A DNA stretch of 29,218 bases. Origin: an uncultured Bacilli bacterium (GTDB taxonomy: Bacteria > Bacillota_I > Bacilli_A > RF39 > UBA660). The notes under the pieces are model-generated. The model did no database searches, was not told the origin of the DNA, and saw nothing but the letters and a program-made list of their open reading frames with translations. The DNA lies in assembly GCA_910578855.1 (NCBI GenBank), contig CAJTRV010000014.1, forward strand, positions 1 through 29,218. The letters run 5' to 3'. Below, piece by piece: positions 6,583 to 13,776 of this stretch (within the stretch, counting starts at the first letter, position 1; every line of letters starts with the position of its first letter). The translations under genes were made by a program, and so were the position numbers.

Positions 6583-7224
6583 ATGAACGTAATAGAACAG
6601 AAAATAGGACGGTTTATCGTCATGGGATTATTACTATTGGTAATGGTATTGGGAATTCAGATTATTACGATTTTTACCAGTCAAGATCGTATGCTGATGG
6701 CGGTGGAGGCTGCTGATATTGTCTATACCAATGAGGAATTAACGATCTTTGCTGATGAATTAATCAAACATCAAGAGAATTTTATCGATAAAACATATCC
6801 CGTTGGCCGAATCTATATTAGTACGAGTAATACCAATCCAGGGACTATTTTTGGTGGAACTTGGGAAGCCTTTGGAACTGGTCGAACATTGGTTGGGGTA
6901 GATACTGGGCAAACTGATTTTAGTACAGTTGAGAAAACAGGTGGAGCGAAAGTGGTAACGCATAATCATGGAAATGGGGCGAGCCAAAACGGAACGCTTT
7001 CTGCAGCGATTGGTTCAACCGATTCTAATCCTATTAATTTGGGATTTAAAGCCGCTAATTATTTCGGTGGTTTTGGAACAGCCATGTATAGTCTTCATTA
7101 TAGTGGGGTTCATAGAGGTGGAAGCTTTAATCACTTTACCCAAGTATGGGGGAATACTGCTGATACAGCGGTTACGGTCTTACAACCCTATATTACAGTA
7201 TATATGTGGAAACGAACGGCTTAA
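6583..7224 (+). CDS. membrane-anchored phage tail-tip/collar-domain protein, paralogue 2 (213 aa)
   Basis: A hydrophobic N-terminal helix (about residues 11-32) serves as signal or anchor and lacks the K-G-F leader of paralogue 1. A short linker with VYTNEEL follows, then the same tip domain: YPVGRIYIST, FGGTWEAFGTGRTLVGV, HNH (HxH), GGFGTAMYS, GGSFNHFTQVWGNT and LQPYITVYMWKRTA. It starts 14 bp after the previous stop with GAGGTGA as RBS. The DNA around 6336-6370 of paralogue 1 and 6978-7012 here is almost identical, pointing to recent tandem duplication or gene conversion within the domain, while the N-termini differ completely. Function unknown. Confidence 0.78.
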   Translation: MNVIEQKIGRFIVMGLLLLVMVLGIQIITIFTSQDRMLMAVEAADIVYTNEELTIFADELIKHQENFIDKTYPVGRIYISTSNTNPGTIFGGTWEAFGTGRTLVGVDTGQTDFSTVEKTGGAKVVTHNHGNGASQNGTLSAAIGSTDSNPINLGFKAANYFGGFGTAMYSLHYSGVHRGGSFNHFTQVWGNTADTAVTVLQPYITVYMWKRTA

Positions 7225-7245
7225 TAAACGAGGGGAGGACTGAAT

Positions 7246-7884
7246 ATGAAGCAAAAAAGGCGATATCTTTCATGGATGGTTTATTTACTAACAAGTATAG
7301 TCATGATAGTGGGAATCAAAGTAGCCCTGACTTTTTCTAGTGCGGTTGAAGTAATTCCTTCCATTAAGGCTGCTGGTCCCGTTTATACCAATGAACAATT
7401 GACAGCGATGATCACGACGTTACGCAACGATCAAAAGAATTTTTTAAATAAAGTTTATCCAGTAGGGAGCATTTATATTACGGTTGATCTGACCAATCCT
7501 GGTAAACTAGTCGGAGGAACCTGGGTAGCTTATGGGAATGGTCGCACTTTAGCTGGGGTGGATGCAACCCAAGGAGAATTTAATACGCCTGAGAAAACTG
7601 GTGGTGCCTTGACTGTGAAACACGCACATGGAAGTGGAGCCAGCCAAAATGGAAGTCTTGCTGCAGCTGTTGGATCGACGGGAAGTGATATGTATTCCAT
7701 TGGATTTAAGGCCGCTAATTATTTTGGTGGCTTTGGAGCGGCAACCTATACCGTTCAATCAGCCAGTGTAAGTAATGGCGGATCATTTAATCATTTTACT
7801 CAAGTATGGGGGAATACTGCCGATAAGGAAGCTTCCATTGTTCAACCCTATATTACAGTCTACATGTGGAAACGAATCAGTTAA
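7246..7884 (+). CDS. membrane-anchored phage tail-tip/collar-domain protein, paralogue 3 (212 aa)
   Basis: The third tandem copy has a basic start (MKQKRRYLSW), a hydrophobic segment (about 11-32), then SIKAAGPVYTNEQL. The AxA-like site suggests possible signal-peptidase cleavage, leaving a secreted tip. The tip domain shows YPVGSIYITVDLTNPGKLVGGTW, HAH (HxH), GGFGAATYT, GGSFNHFTQVWGNT and VQPYITVYMWKR. It is more diverged in DNA than copies 1 and 2. RBS GGGGAGG precedes the ATG; a strong terminator follows, closing the operon. Known phage tip domains trimerise and bind receptors, often with metal held by HxH motifs. Three different chains from one operon would allow a hetero-trimer, but that is speculation. 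Confidence 0.78.
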   Translation: MKQKRRYLSWMVYLLTSIVMIVGIKVALTFSSAVEVIPSIKAAGPVYTNEQLTAMITTLRNDQKNFLNKVYPVGSIYITVDLTNPGKLVGGTWVAYGNGRTLAGVDATQGEFNTPEKTGGALTVKHAHGSGASQNGSLAAAVGSTGSDMYSIGFKAANYFGGFGAATYTVQSASVSNGGSFNHFTQVWGNTADKEASIVQPYITVYMWKRIS

Positions 7885-7892
7885 AAATAAAA

Positions 7893-7922
7893 TTGGACTA
7901 ATACATAAATATTTGATATAAT
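7893..7922 (+). promoter_or_regulatory. RNase J promoter embedded in the upstream terminator
   Basis: TTGGAC (7893-7898), an 18-bp spacer and TATAAT (7917-7922, with TGa before it) lie within the left arm and loop of the terminator hairpin. Confidence 0.75.
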
Positions 7923-7936
7923 GTATTAGTCTTTTT
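7896..7936 (+). terminator. strong terminator of the tail-tip operon
   Basis: GACTAATACAT (7896-7906) pairs perfectly with ATGTATTAGTC (7921-7931), followed by TTTTT (7932-7936). Confidence 0.88.
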
Positions 7937-7977
7937 ATAAATATGATTAAAAACAAACAGAAAGGAGAGTATAAAAA

Positions 7978-9624
7978 TTGAGTAAAATAAAAGTATTTGG
8001 TCTTGGTGGTTTAAATGAAAATGGGAAAAATATGTACATTGTCGAAGTTGACAAAGATCTATTTGTATTTGATGCCGGACTAAAATATGCGGATGATTTT
8101 ATGCTTGGAGTCGATTATATTATTCCAAACTATGATTATCTAAAAGAAAATGAAAAACGAATCAAGGGTATTTTTATTACCCATGGTCATGATAAGCATA
8201 TGGGAGCAATTCCTGATATGTTAAAAGAATTAAAACAAGTAAAAGTTTATGGAACGACGTTTACACTAGAAATGATAAAGGAAGAATTAAGAGAAGAGGG
8301 ACTTAGTACCAAACAATTGGTTGAGGTGACACCACATCGTCAAATTAAATTTGGTAAAAACAGTATCTTCCCCGTTAGTGTAACGCATTCTGTACCGGAT
8401 GCGGTAGGATATGTTTTAAATACTGTAGATGGTGCAATTGTCTATACAGGGGACTTTATTTTTGATCCAACGATGATTGGAAAGTATAAGACAGATATTG
8501 GAAAATTGGCTTATATCGGAAAACAAGGTGTTCTTTGCCTTCTAAGTGAATCGTTGTATGCCCCACGAAAAGGGTATACAAGTCCAGGACATCGAATTGC
8601 CCCCGTGATGAGTGAAATGATCAATCGCCATGATGGCCGTATCCTGATCAATATTTTAGCGGCTCAGGTTCATCGAATTCAAGAATTATTTGATGTTGTA
8701 ATGAAGACAGATCGTAAAGTAGTCATTCTTGGTAAACGGTTAGAGACAACGGTTAACAAAGCGATCGACATGGGATATATGAATTTTGATAAAAAACGCC
8801 TTCTTGGAATTCGGCATGTAAATGATGAGGGAATTATCGTATTAATTAGTGATGAACGAGAAAAACCATTCTCTAATATGAAACGGATTGTCAAAGGATA
8901 TGATAAATTTATTCATATCAAACCAGAAGATACAGTTGTATTTGCTTCCCCAGTCTATGAAGGAATGGAGAAGAGTGCGACTCATATCTATGATAAAGTT
9001 GCTAAAATTGGAGCCAATTTAACAATCTTATCGTCAAAGAAGTACTTAGATCATCATGCATCGGGGGAAGATTTAATGATGATGATCGACTTGATGCAGC
9101 CGAAATATTATTTTCCAGTGATTGGTGAATACCGTCATCAAGTTGAAAATGCCAAACTCGCCCTTGCAGTGGGAATTCCTGAGGAGAATATTCTTTTGAA
9201 ATTAAACGGGCAAGTTGCTACCTTTGAAAAAGGGGTATTATCAAAACAGGAAACAAAAATGAAAATCGATGATATATTAGTCGATGGGAAAACTGTTGGT
9301 GATGTTGGGGAGTTAGTATTAAAAGACCGGGAATTATTAAGTGATAATGGTGTTGTATTAGTAAGTGCAACCATTGATAAAAAGACAAAAAAAATACTAG
9401 CTGGTCCAGAGATCTTAACCAGGGGATTTATCTATGTCAAAGAAAATAATGACATTATGAAAGAGGCGGAAAAGATTTCTAGGGAAGTCATTCTCGAGCA
9501 ATTAAAACCGGGATATACGAACTTTAATAAGATAAAATTGGGTATTCGTGATAAATTAGGAAAGTATTTATATCGTGAAACAGAATGTAAACCAATGATT
9601 TTAATTGTCATTCAAGAAGTATAA
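7978..9624 (+). CDS. rnjB: RNase J2-like protein with degenerate metal site (548 aa)
   Basis: The architecture is RNase J: metallo-beta-lactamase fold, beta-CASP insert (LINILAAQVHRIQELFDVV, VVILGKRLETT) and the C-terminal domain (GDVGELVLKDRELLSDNG, GPEILTRGFIYV). Active RNase J1 has HxHxDH and a late His in PVHGEYR. Here the first motif is HGHDKH (69-74), with Lys in place of the metal-binding Asp. The late motif is PVIGEYR, with Ile382 in place of His. H137 (THS), D159 (TGDF) and the HHASGED His remain. This pattern matches the J2 type, the partner of RNase J1 in mRNA turnover, which is poorly active or inactive. A catalytic J1 should be encoded elsewhere. The TTG start is supported by AAAGGAGAG upstream and by a typical N-terminus. 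Confidence 0.85.
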   Translation: MSKIKVFGLGGLNENGKNMYIVEVDKDLFVFDAGLKYADDFMLGVDYIIPNYDYLKENEKRIKGIFITHGHDKHMGAIPDMLKELKQVKVYGTTFTLEMIKEELREEGLSTKQLVEVTPHRQIKFGKNSIFPVSVTHSVPDAVGYVLNTVDGAIVYTGDFIFDPTMIGKYKTDIGKLAYIGKQGVLCLLSESLYAPRKGYTSPGHRIAPVMSEMINRHDGRILINILAAQVHRIQELFDVVMKTDRKVVILGKRLETTVNKAIDMGYMNFDKKRLLGIRHVNDEGIIVLISDEREKPFSNMKRIVKGYDKFIHIKPEDTVVFASPVYEGMEKSATHIYDKVAKIGANLTILSSKKYLDHHASGEDLMMMIDLMQPKYYFPVIGEYRHQVENAKLALAVGIPEENILLKLNGQVATFEKGVLSKQETKMKIDDILVDGKTVGDVGELVLKDRELLSDNGVVLVSATIDKKTKKILAGPEILTRGFIYVKENNDIMKEAEKISREVILEQLKPGYTNFNKIKLGIRDKLGKYLYRETECKPMILIVIQEV

Positions 9625-9643
9625 AGGGCTATTGCTCTTTTTT
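9624..9643 (+). terminator. RNase J gene terminator
   Basis: AAGGGC (9624-9629) pairs with GCTCTT (9634-9639, one G-T) across a TATT loop, followed by T's to 9643. Confidence 0.65.
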
Positions 9644-9660
9644 CCTTCTTGTGATAGAAT
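9632..9660 (+). promoter_or_regulatory. promoter of the 9683 gene overlapping the terminator
   Basis: TTGCTC (9632-9637), a 17-bp spacer and TAGAAT (9655-9660). The -35 lies in the loop and right arm of the preceding terminator. Confidence 0.55.
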
Positions 9661-9682
9661 AAGACAGCGAAAGAGGGTAACT

Positions 9683-10867
9683 ATGGAAAAAGAAGTAATT
9701 GGAAAAGAACAATTTGAATCAGTTATACAACAATATATTAAGAACCATCCTGAGATTAAGACGGAATATCGTAAGGTTCACCAAGGGAATATCGATTGTC
9801 TTACTTTAGCGATGGAAATGGGAACTCGTCCAACCGATTTTTTTGATTATGAATTTACGGATCAAGCGGGGAATCATTATAGTATTATGATTTCTAATAA
9901 GCTAAGTGATTTTGGAATTGAGGGTGAAGATTCCCATCTTGCCTTTTGTGATACCGTTGCGATTGAAATCTATCAAAATTATCGATCTTGTTTTGAGAAT
10001 GAAGAGCTTCCATATGATGCACGGATGTTAGCCATTTATGATTTGGACTTTAATGAAATTGTCGAAGTGATTCAGTATTCAAAATGGGATGTTGTTCGTT
10101 ATCTAAAGAACCAATACCAGTCTCATCATTTAAGTGAATGTATTGATGATATTAATATGTGTGCTTTAAAATATGTAGATCGTCAAGAGATTGAAACAGA
10201 AACGCAATGTGTCATGCTTCCTAGGGAGGTAGCAATCGAGGTACTTGATGGATTCTTTCAGTGGGGACTACCCGGGATTGTGACCCAAGATGCTCGGGTA
10301 TTGGTAGAAGCGTATCCAGGCGAAGGAATCGCAATCGAAGGTTTATACCAGATCTTAGAAGATGTAATCACTTCACAATCTAATCTTAATACCGTATCAG
10401 GATATTTCTTGTCTTCGATTCGTGCGAATTATCTTCAATTGTTATTTGGTCAGTATTTAATGTTTTGTAAGGAATGTGGATTACATCTTAATGATTTTTC
10501 AGAAAAAGCGATCAGAACCCCAGAATATGCGCGTTATAACCAAAACAATCAATGGTTGCGTTCTTATGAGGAAACAAGGGATAGGGATTGTCGGGCTTTT
10601 TGCTATGAACTACCAGCTTTTCGAGAATTGATCTCTTCAATTGTAGCTGAACATCTATTCCAAATGCCCCAGAACGGTAAGGAAGTATGGAGCCAATTGT
10701 TTGAGGGCACAACGGAAAATTTAAATCATATCATGCATGGTTTAGGAATTGATTTAGCAATGGTAGGAAATACGGCATCTTATGATATTCGTCAGGTAGA
10801 ACCATTCATTCAAGCTTATTATCAGAAGTATCAGAATACACAACGAAAAACATACCGTTTATTTTAA
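9683..10867 (+). CDS. uncharacterised cytoplasmic protein (394 aa)
   Basis: I do not recognise the family. The protein is acidic and helical, with no signal peptide or membrane helix. It has a mixed N-terminal region (FFDYEFTDQAGNHYSIMISNKLSDFGIEGED), a middle with DLDFNEIVEVIQYSKWDVVRYLKNQY, and a Cys-containing C-terminal half (FCKECGLHLNDFSEKA, RDCRAFCYELPAFRE). Cysteines are scattered and no metal motif is clear. The ATG at 9683 follows AAAGAGGG. The longer frame from 9605 would lie inside the upstream gene's end and terminator and is rejected. It has its own promoter and terminator, so it is monocistronic. Confidence 0.7.
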   Translation: MEKEVIGKEQFESVIQQYIKNHPEIKTEYRKVHQGNIDCLTLAMEMGTRPTDFFDYEFTDQAGNHYSIMISNKLSDFGIEGEDSHLAFCDTVAIEIYQNYRSCFENEELPYDARMLAIYDLDFNEIVEVIQYSKWDVVRYLKNQYQSHHLSECIDDINMCALKYVDRQEIETETQCVMLPREVAIEVLDGFFQWGLPGIVTQDARVLVEAYPGEGIAIEGLYQILEDVITSQSNLNTVSGYFLSSIRANYLQLLFGQYLMFCKECGLHLNDFSEKAIRTPEYARYNQNNQWLRSYEETRDRDCRAFCYELPAFRELISSIVAEHLFQMPQNGKEVWSQLFEGTTENLNHIMHGLGIDLAMVGNTASYDIRQVEPFIQAYYQKYQNTQRKTYRLF

Positions 10868-10871
10868 AAAT

Positions 10872-10898
10872 GGGATCACGATAAAGTGATGCTTTTTT
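10872..10898 (+). terminator. terminator after the 9683 gene
   Basis: ATCAC (10875-10879) pairs with GTGAT (10886-10890), followed by GC and TTTTTT (10893-10898). A G-G mismatch breaks the lower stem. Confidence 0.65.
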
Positions 10899-10899
10899 C

Positions 10900-10928
10900 T
10901 TGTGATTAGATTATTTCTTTGCTATACT
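10900..10928 (+). promoter_or_regulatory. promoter of the flavoprotein gene
   Basis: TTGTGA (10900-10905), a 17-bp spacer and TATACT (10923-10928), directly after the upstream T run. Confidence 0.65.
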
Positions 10929-10958
10929 AAAAATGTTGAGTGCTAAGGAGATGATAGT

Positions 10959-11492
10959 ATGCGGTTATTTATAAATGGAAGTACTCGTAAAAAAAATTGT
11001 GATCAAATAGTAAATGATCTTATTAGTGATATAGATGAAGTTCTTTCTTTATCAGAATGGACAATTAAAAATTGTACAGGGTGTCATAAATGTATCAATA
11101 AACTAGAACATGATTGTGTACTTAAAGATGATATGACAAAAGTAGTGTATGACAAATTGAAAAGTGCTGATCAAATTGTCATTGTTAGTCCAATTTATAT
11201 GAGTAGTATTCCTGGTGGATTAAAGACTATGCTTGATCGATGTTTTCCTTTTTATCACCATGATTATTTTCAAGGAAAACAAATTTTTCTTGTCCTGGTG
11301 GGACAAGGTACGGATGAGGACAATGATGAGGAGATTCAGGATTTAATTCGTTACTTTACAGGAATTAGTACTTGGCTTCATTTTCAATTTTTCTTTTTAG
11401 GGTATTTGTCTAGTGGAGATTGTGATGATGTCAAGCTGTTTAATTCTCAGTATTCAAAGAAGGTGGCTGGAATTAGAGAGAAACTTTTATAA
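10959..11492 (+). CDS. flavodoxin-fold NAD(P)H-dependent oxidoreductase, possible iron-sulfur flavoprotein (177 aa)
   Basis: The start MRLFINGSTRKKNC is the FMN-phosphate-binding loop of the NADPH-dependent FMN reductase/flavodoxin-like family. IKNCTGCHKCINKLEHDC has the compact C-x2-C-x2-C-x7-C pattern of iron-sulfur flavoproteins, followed by the family's ..KDDM. VIVSPIYMSSIPGGLKTMLDRC is the second conserved segment (FMN ring binding). Such proteins transfer electrons between NAD(P)H, flavin and small acceptors; the substrate cannot be told. RBS AAGGAG precedes the ATG. It is monocistronic, with its own promoter and a far terminator. Length is typical for the family (about 180-200 aa). Confidence 0.85.
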   Translation: MRLFINGSTRKKNCDQIVNDLISDIDEVLSLSEWTIKNCTGCHKCINKLEHDCVLKDDMTKVVYDKLKSADQIVIVSPIYMSSIPGGLKTMLDRCFPFYHHDYFQGKQIFLVLVGQGTDEDNDEEIQDLIRYFTGISTWLHFQFFFLGYLSSGDCDDVKLFNSQYSKKVAGIREKLL

Positions 11493-11520
11493 GGTGATCT
11501 TGGAATAGATATGCAGTTTT

Positions 11521-11540
11521 TCTACTATGAACGAAGTAGA
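11521..11540 (+). other. hairpin in the 3' untranslated region
   Basis: TCTACT (11521-11526) pairs with AGTAGA (11535-11540). No T run follows, so it is not a terminator by itself. It lies in the 197-bp spacer before miaB, where no gene is visible. Confidence 0.4.
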
Positions 11541-11577
11541 GTCATTATTGATTGCTACCGCTATCTTACTACTTGAT

Positions 11578-11625
11578 AAGAATATTCTAACACGGTTTTT
11601 AAATCTGGAAAGAATATTCTTTTTT
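11578..11625 (+). terminator. terminator of the flavoprotein transcript
   Basis: AAGAATATTC (11578-11587) pairs with GAATATTCTT (11612-11621), followed by a T run to 11625. The loop is unusually large (24 nt). Confidence 0.7.
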
Positions 11626-11636
11626 CTTGCTTAGAC

Positions 11637-11666
11637 TTGCTTATTCTTAGCTGATTATGATACAAT
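11637..11666 (+). promoter_or_regulatory. miaB promoter
   Basis: TTGCTT (11637-11642), an 18-bp spacer and TACAAT (11661-11666) with TGa before it. It overlaps the ATG at 11657, so the start is at 11690. Confidence 0.65.
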
Positions 11667-11689
11667 CAATATCGAAAGTTGGTGTAAAT

Positions 11690-13117
11690 ATGCAGTTACC
11701 AAATTTAAAAGAAGCTAAAGTAAGAACGCAAAAAGAGGTTGTAACGAAAACGAATGATTATATTATTACTCATGATTTGGTGGAACTTGGTCGTGGGCGG
11801 CAGTACTATGTAAAAACATATGGGTGTCAGATGAATGAACATGATACCGAGAATATCAAAGCGATTTTAGAAGATATGAGTTTTACTGAAGCAGGTTCAA
11901 TGGAAGAGGCTGATCTTATCTTACTAAATACATGTGCCATTCGGGAAAATGCCCATAATAAAGTATTTGGGATGATTGGACGCATTAAACATATGAAAGA
12001 GACCAAACCGGAGATGATGGTTGGACTTTGTGGTTGTATGGCCCAAGAAGAGAGTGTGGTTGATGAGATATTAGAAAAATATCGCTGGTTAGATGTTGTT
12101 TTTGGGACTCATAATATTCATCAGTTACCACGAATCTTAAAAGAAGCAATGGTAACGAAGAAGTTAAATGTCGATGTTCTTAGTATCGAAGGTGATATTA
12201 TCGAGAATGTTCCTGTGAAACGAGATCATCCTTATAAGGCCTGGGTCAATATTATGTATGGTTGTGATAAATTTTGTACTTACTGTATTGTTCCTTATAC
12301 CAGGGGAAAGCAACGTAGTCGGAAACCACACTTTATTATTGAAGAGGTAAAAGAATTAATAAATGCAGGTTACAAAGAAGTAACGTTATTAGGACAGAAT
12401 GTCAATGCATATGGGAAAGACTTAAAGATTGATTATACGATGGCCAATTTATTAGAAGAGGTTGCAAAAACAGGTATCGAACGCTTGCGCTTTGTCACCA
12501 GTCATCCATGGGATTTTAGTGATGATATGATTCGGGTAATTGCGCGTTATGATAATGTGATGCCTTATATTCATCTTCCATTACAAAGTGGATCAAATCG
12601 TATTTTGAAACTGATGGGCAGAAGGTATACCAAGGAAAGTTATTTAGAATTGTTTCATAAATTAAAACAAGCCCTTCCTTATTCAGCAATTACGACTGAT
12701 ATCATTGTTGGTTTTCCTGGCGAAACTGAAGCGGACTTTCAAGATACGTTGGAAGTTGTCAAGGCTTGTGCTTATGATTCTGCTTTTACCTTTATCTTTT
12801 CCCCACGAATTGGAACTCCGGCTGCTAAGATGCTGGATGATGTTTCGCTTGAGGTCAAACAAAAACGATTACACGAATTAAATGATTTAGTGAATGGGTA
12901 TTCAAGAAAAGCCAATGAAGCTTATCTTGGAAAAATTGTTCCCGTATTAATAGAAGGTTCTAGTGAAAATAATGCCGAAATGTTGATGGGATATACCGAT
13001 ACGATGAAGCTGGTAAATGTTACGGGGAGCAAACAATTTATCGGGCAAATTGTTCCCGTAAAAATTACTGATGTGAAAACTTGGAGTATGACAGGAGAGA
13101 TTGTAGAAAACGCATAA
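11690..13117 (+). CDS. miaB: tRNA-2-methylthio-N6-dimethylallyladenosine synthase MiaB (475 aa)
   Basis: MiaB adds a methylthio group to i6A-37 of tRNAs reading U-starting codons, using SAM and two [4Fe-4S] clusters. The N-terminal UPF0004 domain shows its three cysteines in YVKTYGCQMNEHD, LLNTCAIRENA and GLCGCMAQ. The radical-SAM domain has CDKFCTYCIVPYTRGKQRSR (CxxxCxxC). QSGSNRILKLMGRRYT and TDIIVGFPGE are the family's barrel motifs, and the C-terminal about 65 residues form the RNA-binding TRAM domain. The N-terminal extension before the cluster domain is as in Firmicutes MiaB. The start at 11690 has only a weak SD (TTGGTG), but the -10 covers the earlier ATG. metK, which makes the cosubstrate, lies at 25029. 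Confidence 0.95.
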   Translation: MQLPNLKEAKVRTQKEVVTKTNDYIITHDLVELGRGRQYYVKTYGCQMNEHDTENIKAILEDMSFTEAGSMEEADLILLNTCAIRENAHNKVFGMIGRIKHMKETKPEMMVGLCGCMAQEESVVDEILEKYRWLDVVFGTHNIHQLPRILKEAMVTKKLNVDVLSIEGDIIENVPVKRDHPYKAWVNIMYGCDKFCTYCIVPYTRGKQRSRKPHFIIEEVKELINAGYKEVTLLGQNVNAYGKDLKIDYTMANLLEEVAKTGIERLRFVTSHPWDFSDDMIRVIARYDNVMPYIHLPLQSGSNRILKLMGRRYTKESYLELFHKLKQALPYSAITTDIIVGFPGETEADFQDTLEVVKACAYDSAFTFIFSPRIGTPAAKMLDDVSLEVKQKRLHELNDLVNGYSRKANEAYLGKIVPVLIEGSSENNAEMLMGYTDTMKLVNVTGSKQFIGQIVPVKITDVKTWSMTGEIVENA

Positions 13118-13129
13118 TCTCTTTTTTTT
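13096..13129 (+). terminator. miaB terminator containing the stop codon
   Basis: AGAGATT (13096-13102) lies inside the coding region and pairs with AATCTCT (13116-13122), followed by a T run to 13129. The stop TAA is 13115-13117. Confidence 0.8.
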
Positions 13130-13203
13130 GTTTGCCCTTAGAAAAATTAAGTAAACTTAAGACAAGTAATTGGCTTTTTTCTTCACTTTTTTCCTGAAAA
13201 AGC

Positions 13204-13231
13204 TTTGAATTTTGCTATCTTTTGGTATAAT
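13204..13231 (+). promoter_or_regulatory. promoter of the mTERF-like gene
   Basis: TTTGAA (13204-13209), a 16-bp spacer and TGGTATAAT (-10 at 13226-13231, extended). Confidence 0.65.
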
Positions 13232-13238
13232 AATGGGG

Positions 13239-13271
13239 AAGTATTGATGGAGTAACCAGAAATACTTTTTT
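13239..13271 (+). promoter_or_regulatory. possible attenuator hairpin in the 5' leader
   Basis: Just after the predicted start of transcription, AAGTAT (13239-13244) can pair with ATACTT (13262-13267), followed by TTTT. About 60 nt of leader then precede the RBS GGGGGAG. The stem is short and AT-only, so its function is uncertain. Confidence 0.3.
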
Positions 13272-13332
13272 CAATATTCCTGGCAGTATTAGTAGTAGAA
13301 GTATCGTTCCAAATTAGATAGGGGGAGAAGTT

Positions 13333-13740
13333 ATGCTAACATGTTTACTGGAAATAGGAATGACCGAGCAGGAAGTAATTAAACTCATGCGCATGAACCA
13401 ATTGTTGATTGATACGTTTGATTTTGAGGCCCGTCCATATGTCAATTTTTTACACATCTTAGGTTGTACGGATCAGCAAATTATGGCGATTGTCAAAGCA
13501 AATCCATTTTTGTTCGATTACAAGATTGAACAATTAATTGAATTATGTGCCTATATGATACATGATATCAAAATCGAGGATGTCCCAGCTGTTTTTGTAT
13601 TTCATCCATATTTACTCAATAAAGACGTATCACGACTAAAAGGATTTGTCCAGGAAAAAACCGAAAGTGGAATGACGATGAAGGAGATTTGTGACTCGAT
13701 TGTCGAACGACCATTTGTCATTGATTGCGCAGGATATTAA
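13333..13740 (+). CDS. small mTERF-like helical-repeat protein (135 aa)
   Basis: The sequence is built of degenerate 30-36-residue helical units, each reading 'LGxT/Mxxxxixxiixxxpfllxxx'. Examples are LEIGMTEQEVIKLMRMNQLLID, LHILGCTDQQIMAIVKANPF, and MTMKEICDSIVERPFVID near the C-terminus; the middle unit has VPAVFVFHPYLLNK. This spacing, with a Pro-hydrophobic pair at the end of each unit, resembles mitochondrial transcription termination factor (mTERF) repeats, which bind nucleic acid in eukaryotic organelles. Similarity is judged by eye only. The protein has no signal peptide and only three to four units. RBS GGGGGAG lies 6 bp before the ATG. It is monocistronic. An unrelated alpha-solenoid or a degenerate HTH protein is the alternative. 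Confidence 0.55.
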   Translation: MLTCLLEIGMTEQEVIKLMRMNQLLIDTFDFEARPYVNFLHILGCTDQQIMAIVKANPFLFDYKIEQLIELCAYMIHDIKIEDVPAVFVFHPYLLNKDVSRLKGFVQEKTESGMTMKEICDSIVERPFVIDCAGY

Positions 13741-13744
13741 GAAA

Positions 13745-13776
13745 AATGATTGGATTTTGAAAACCAATCATTTTTT
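13745..13776 (+). terminator. terminator of the mTERF-like gene
   Basis: AATGATTGG (13745-13753) pairs perfectly with CCAATCATT (13764-13772), followed by a T run to 13776. Confidence 0.88.

Noticed and set aside
6252..7243. Alternative + frames within the tail-tip genes (6252-6716, 6968-7243)
   Set aside because: They are out-of-frame shadows of the repeated tip domain, arising twice because the DNA is duplicated.
5888..7884. Prophage remnant
   Set aside because: No integrase, portal, terminase, holin or attachment repeat is nearby. The three genes have normal host promoter and terminator and sit between tig and an RNase J gene.
9605..9682. N-terminal extension of the 9683 gene to 9605
   Set aside because: The extension lies in the RNase J gene end, terminator and promoter; the ATG at 9683 has the SD.
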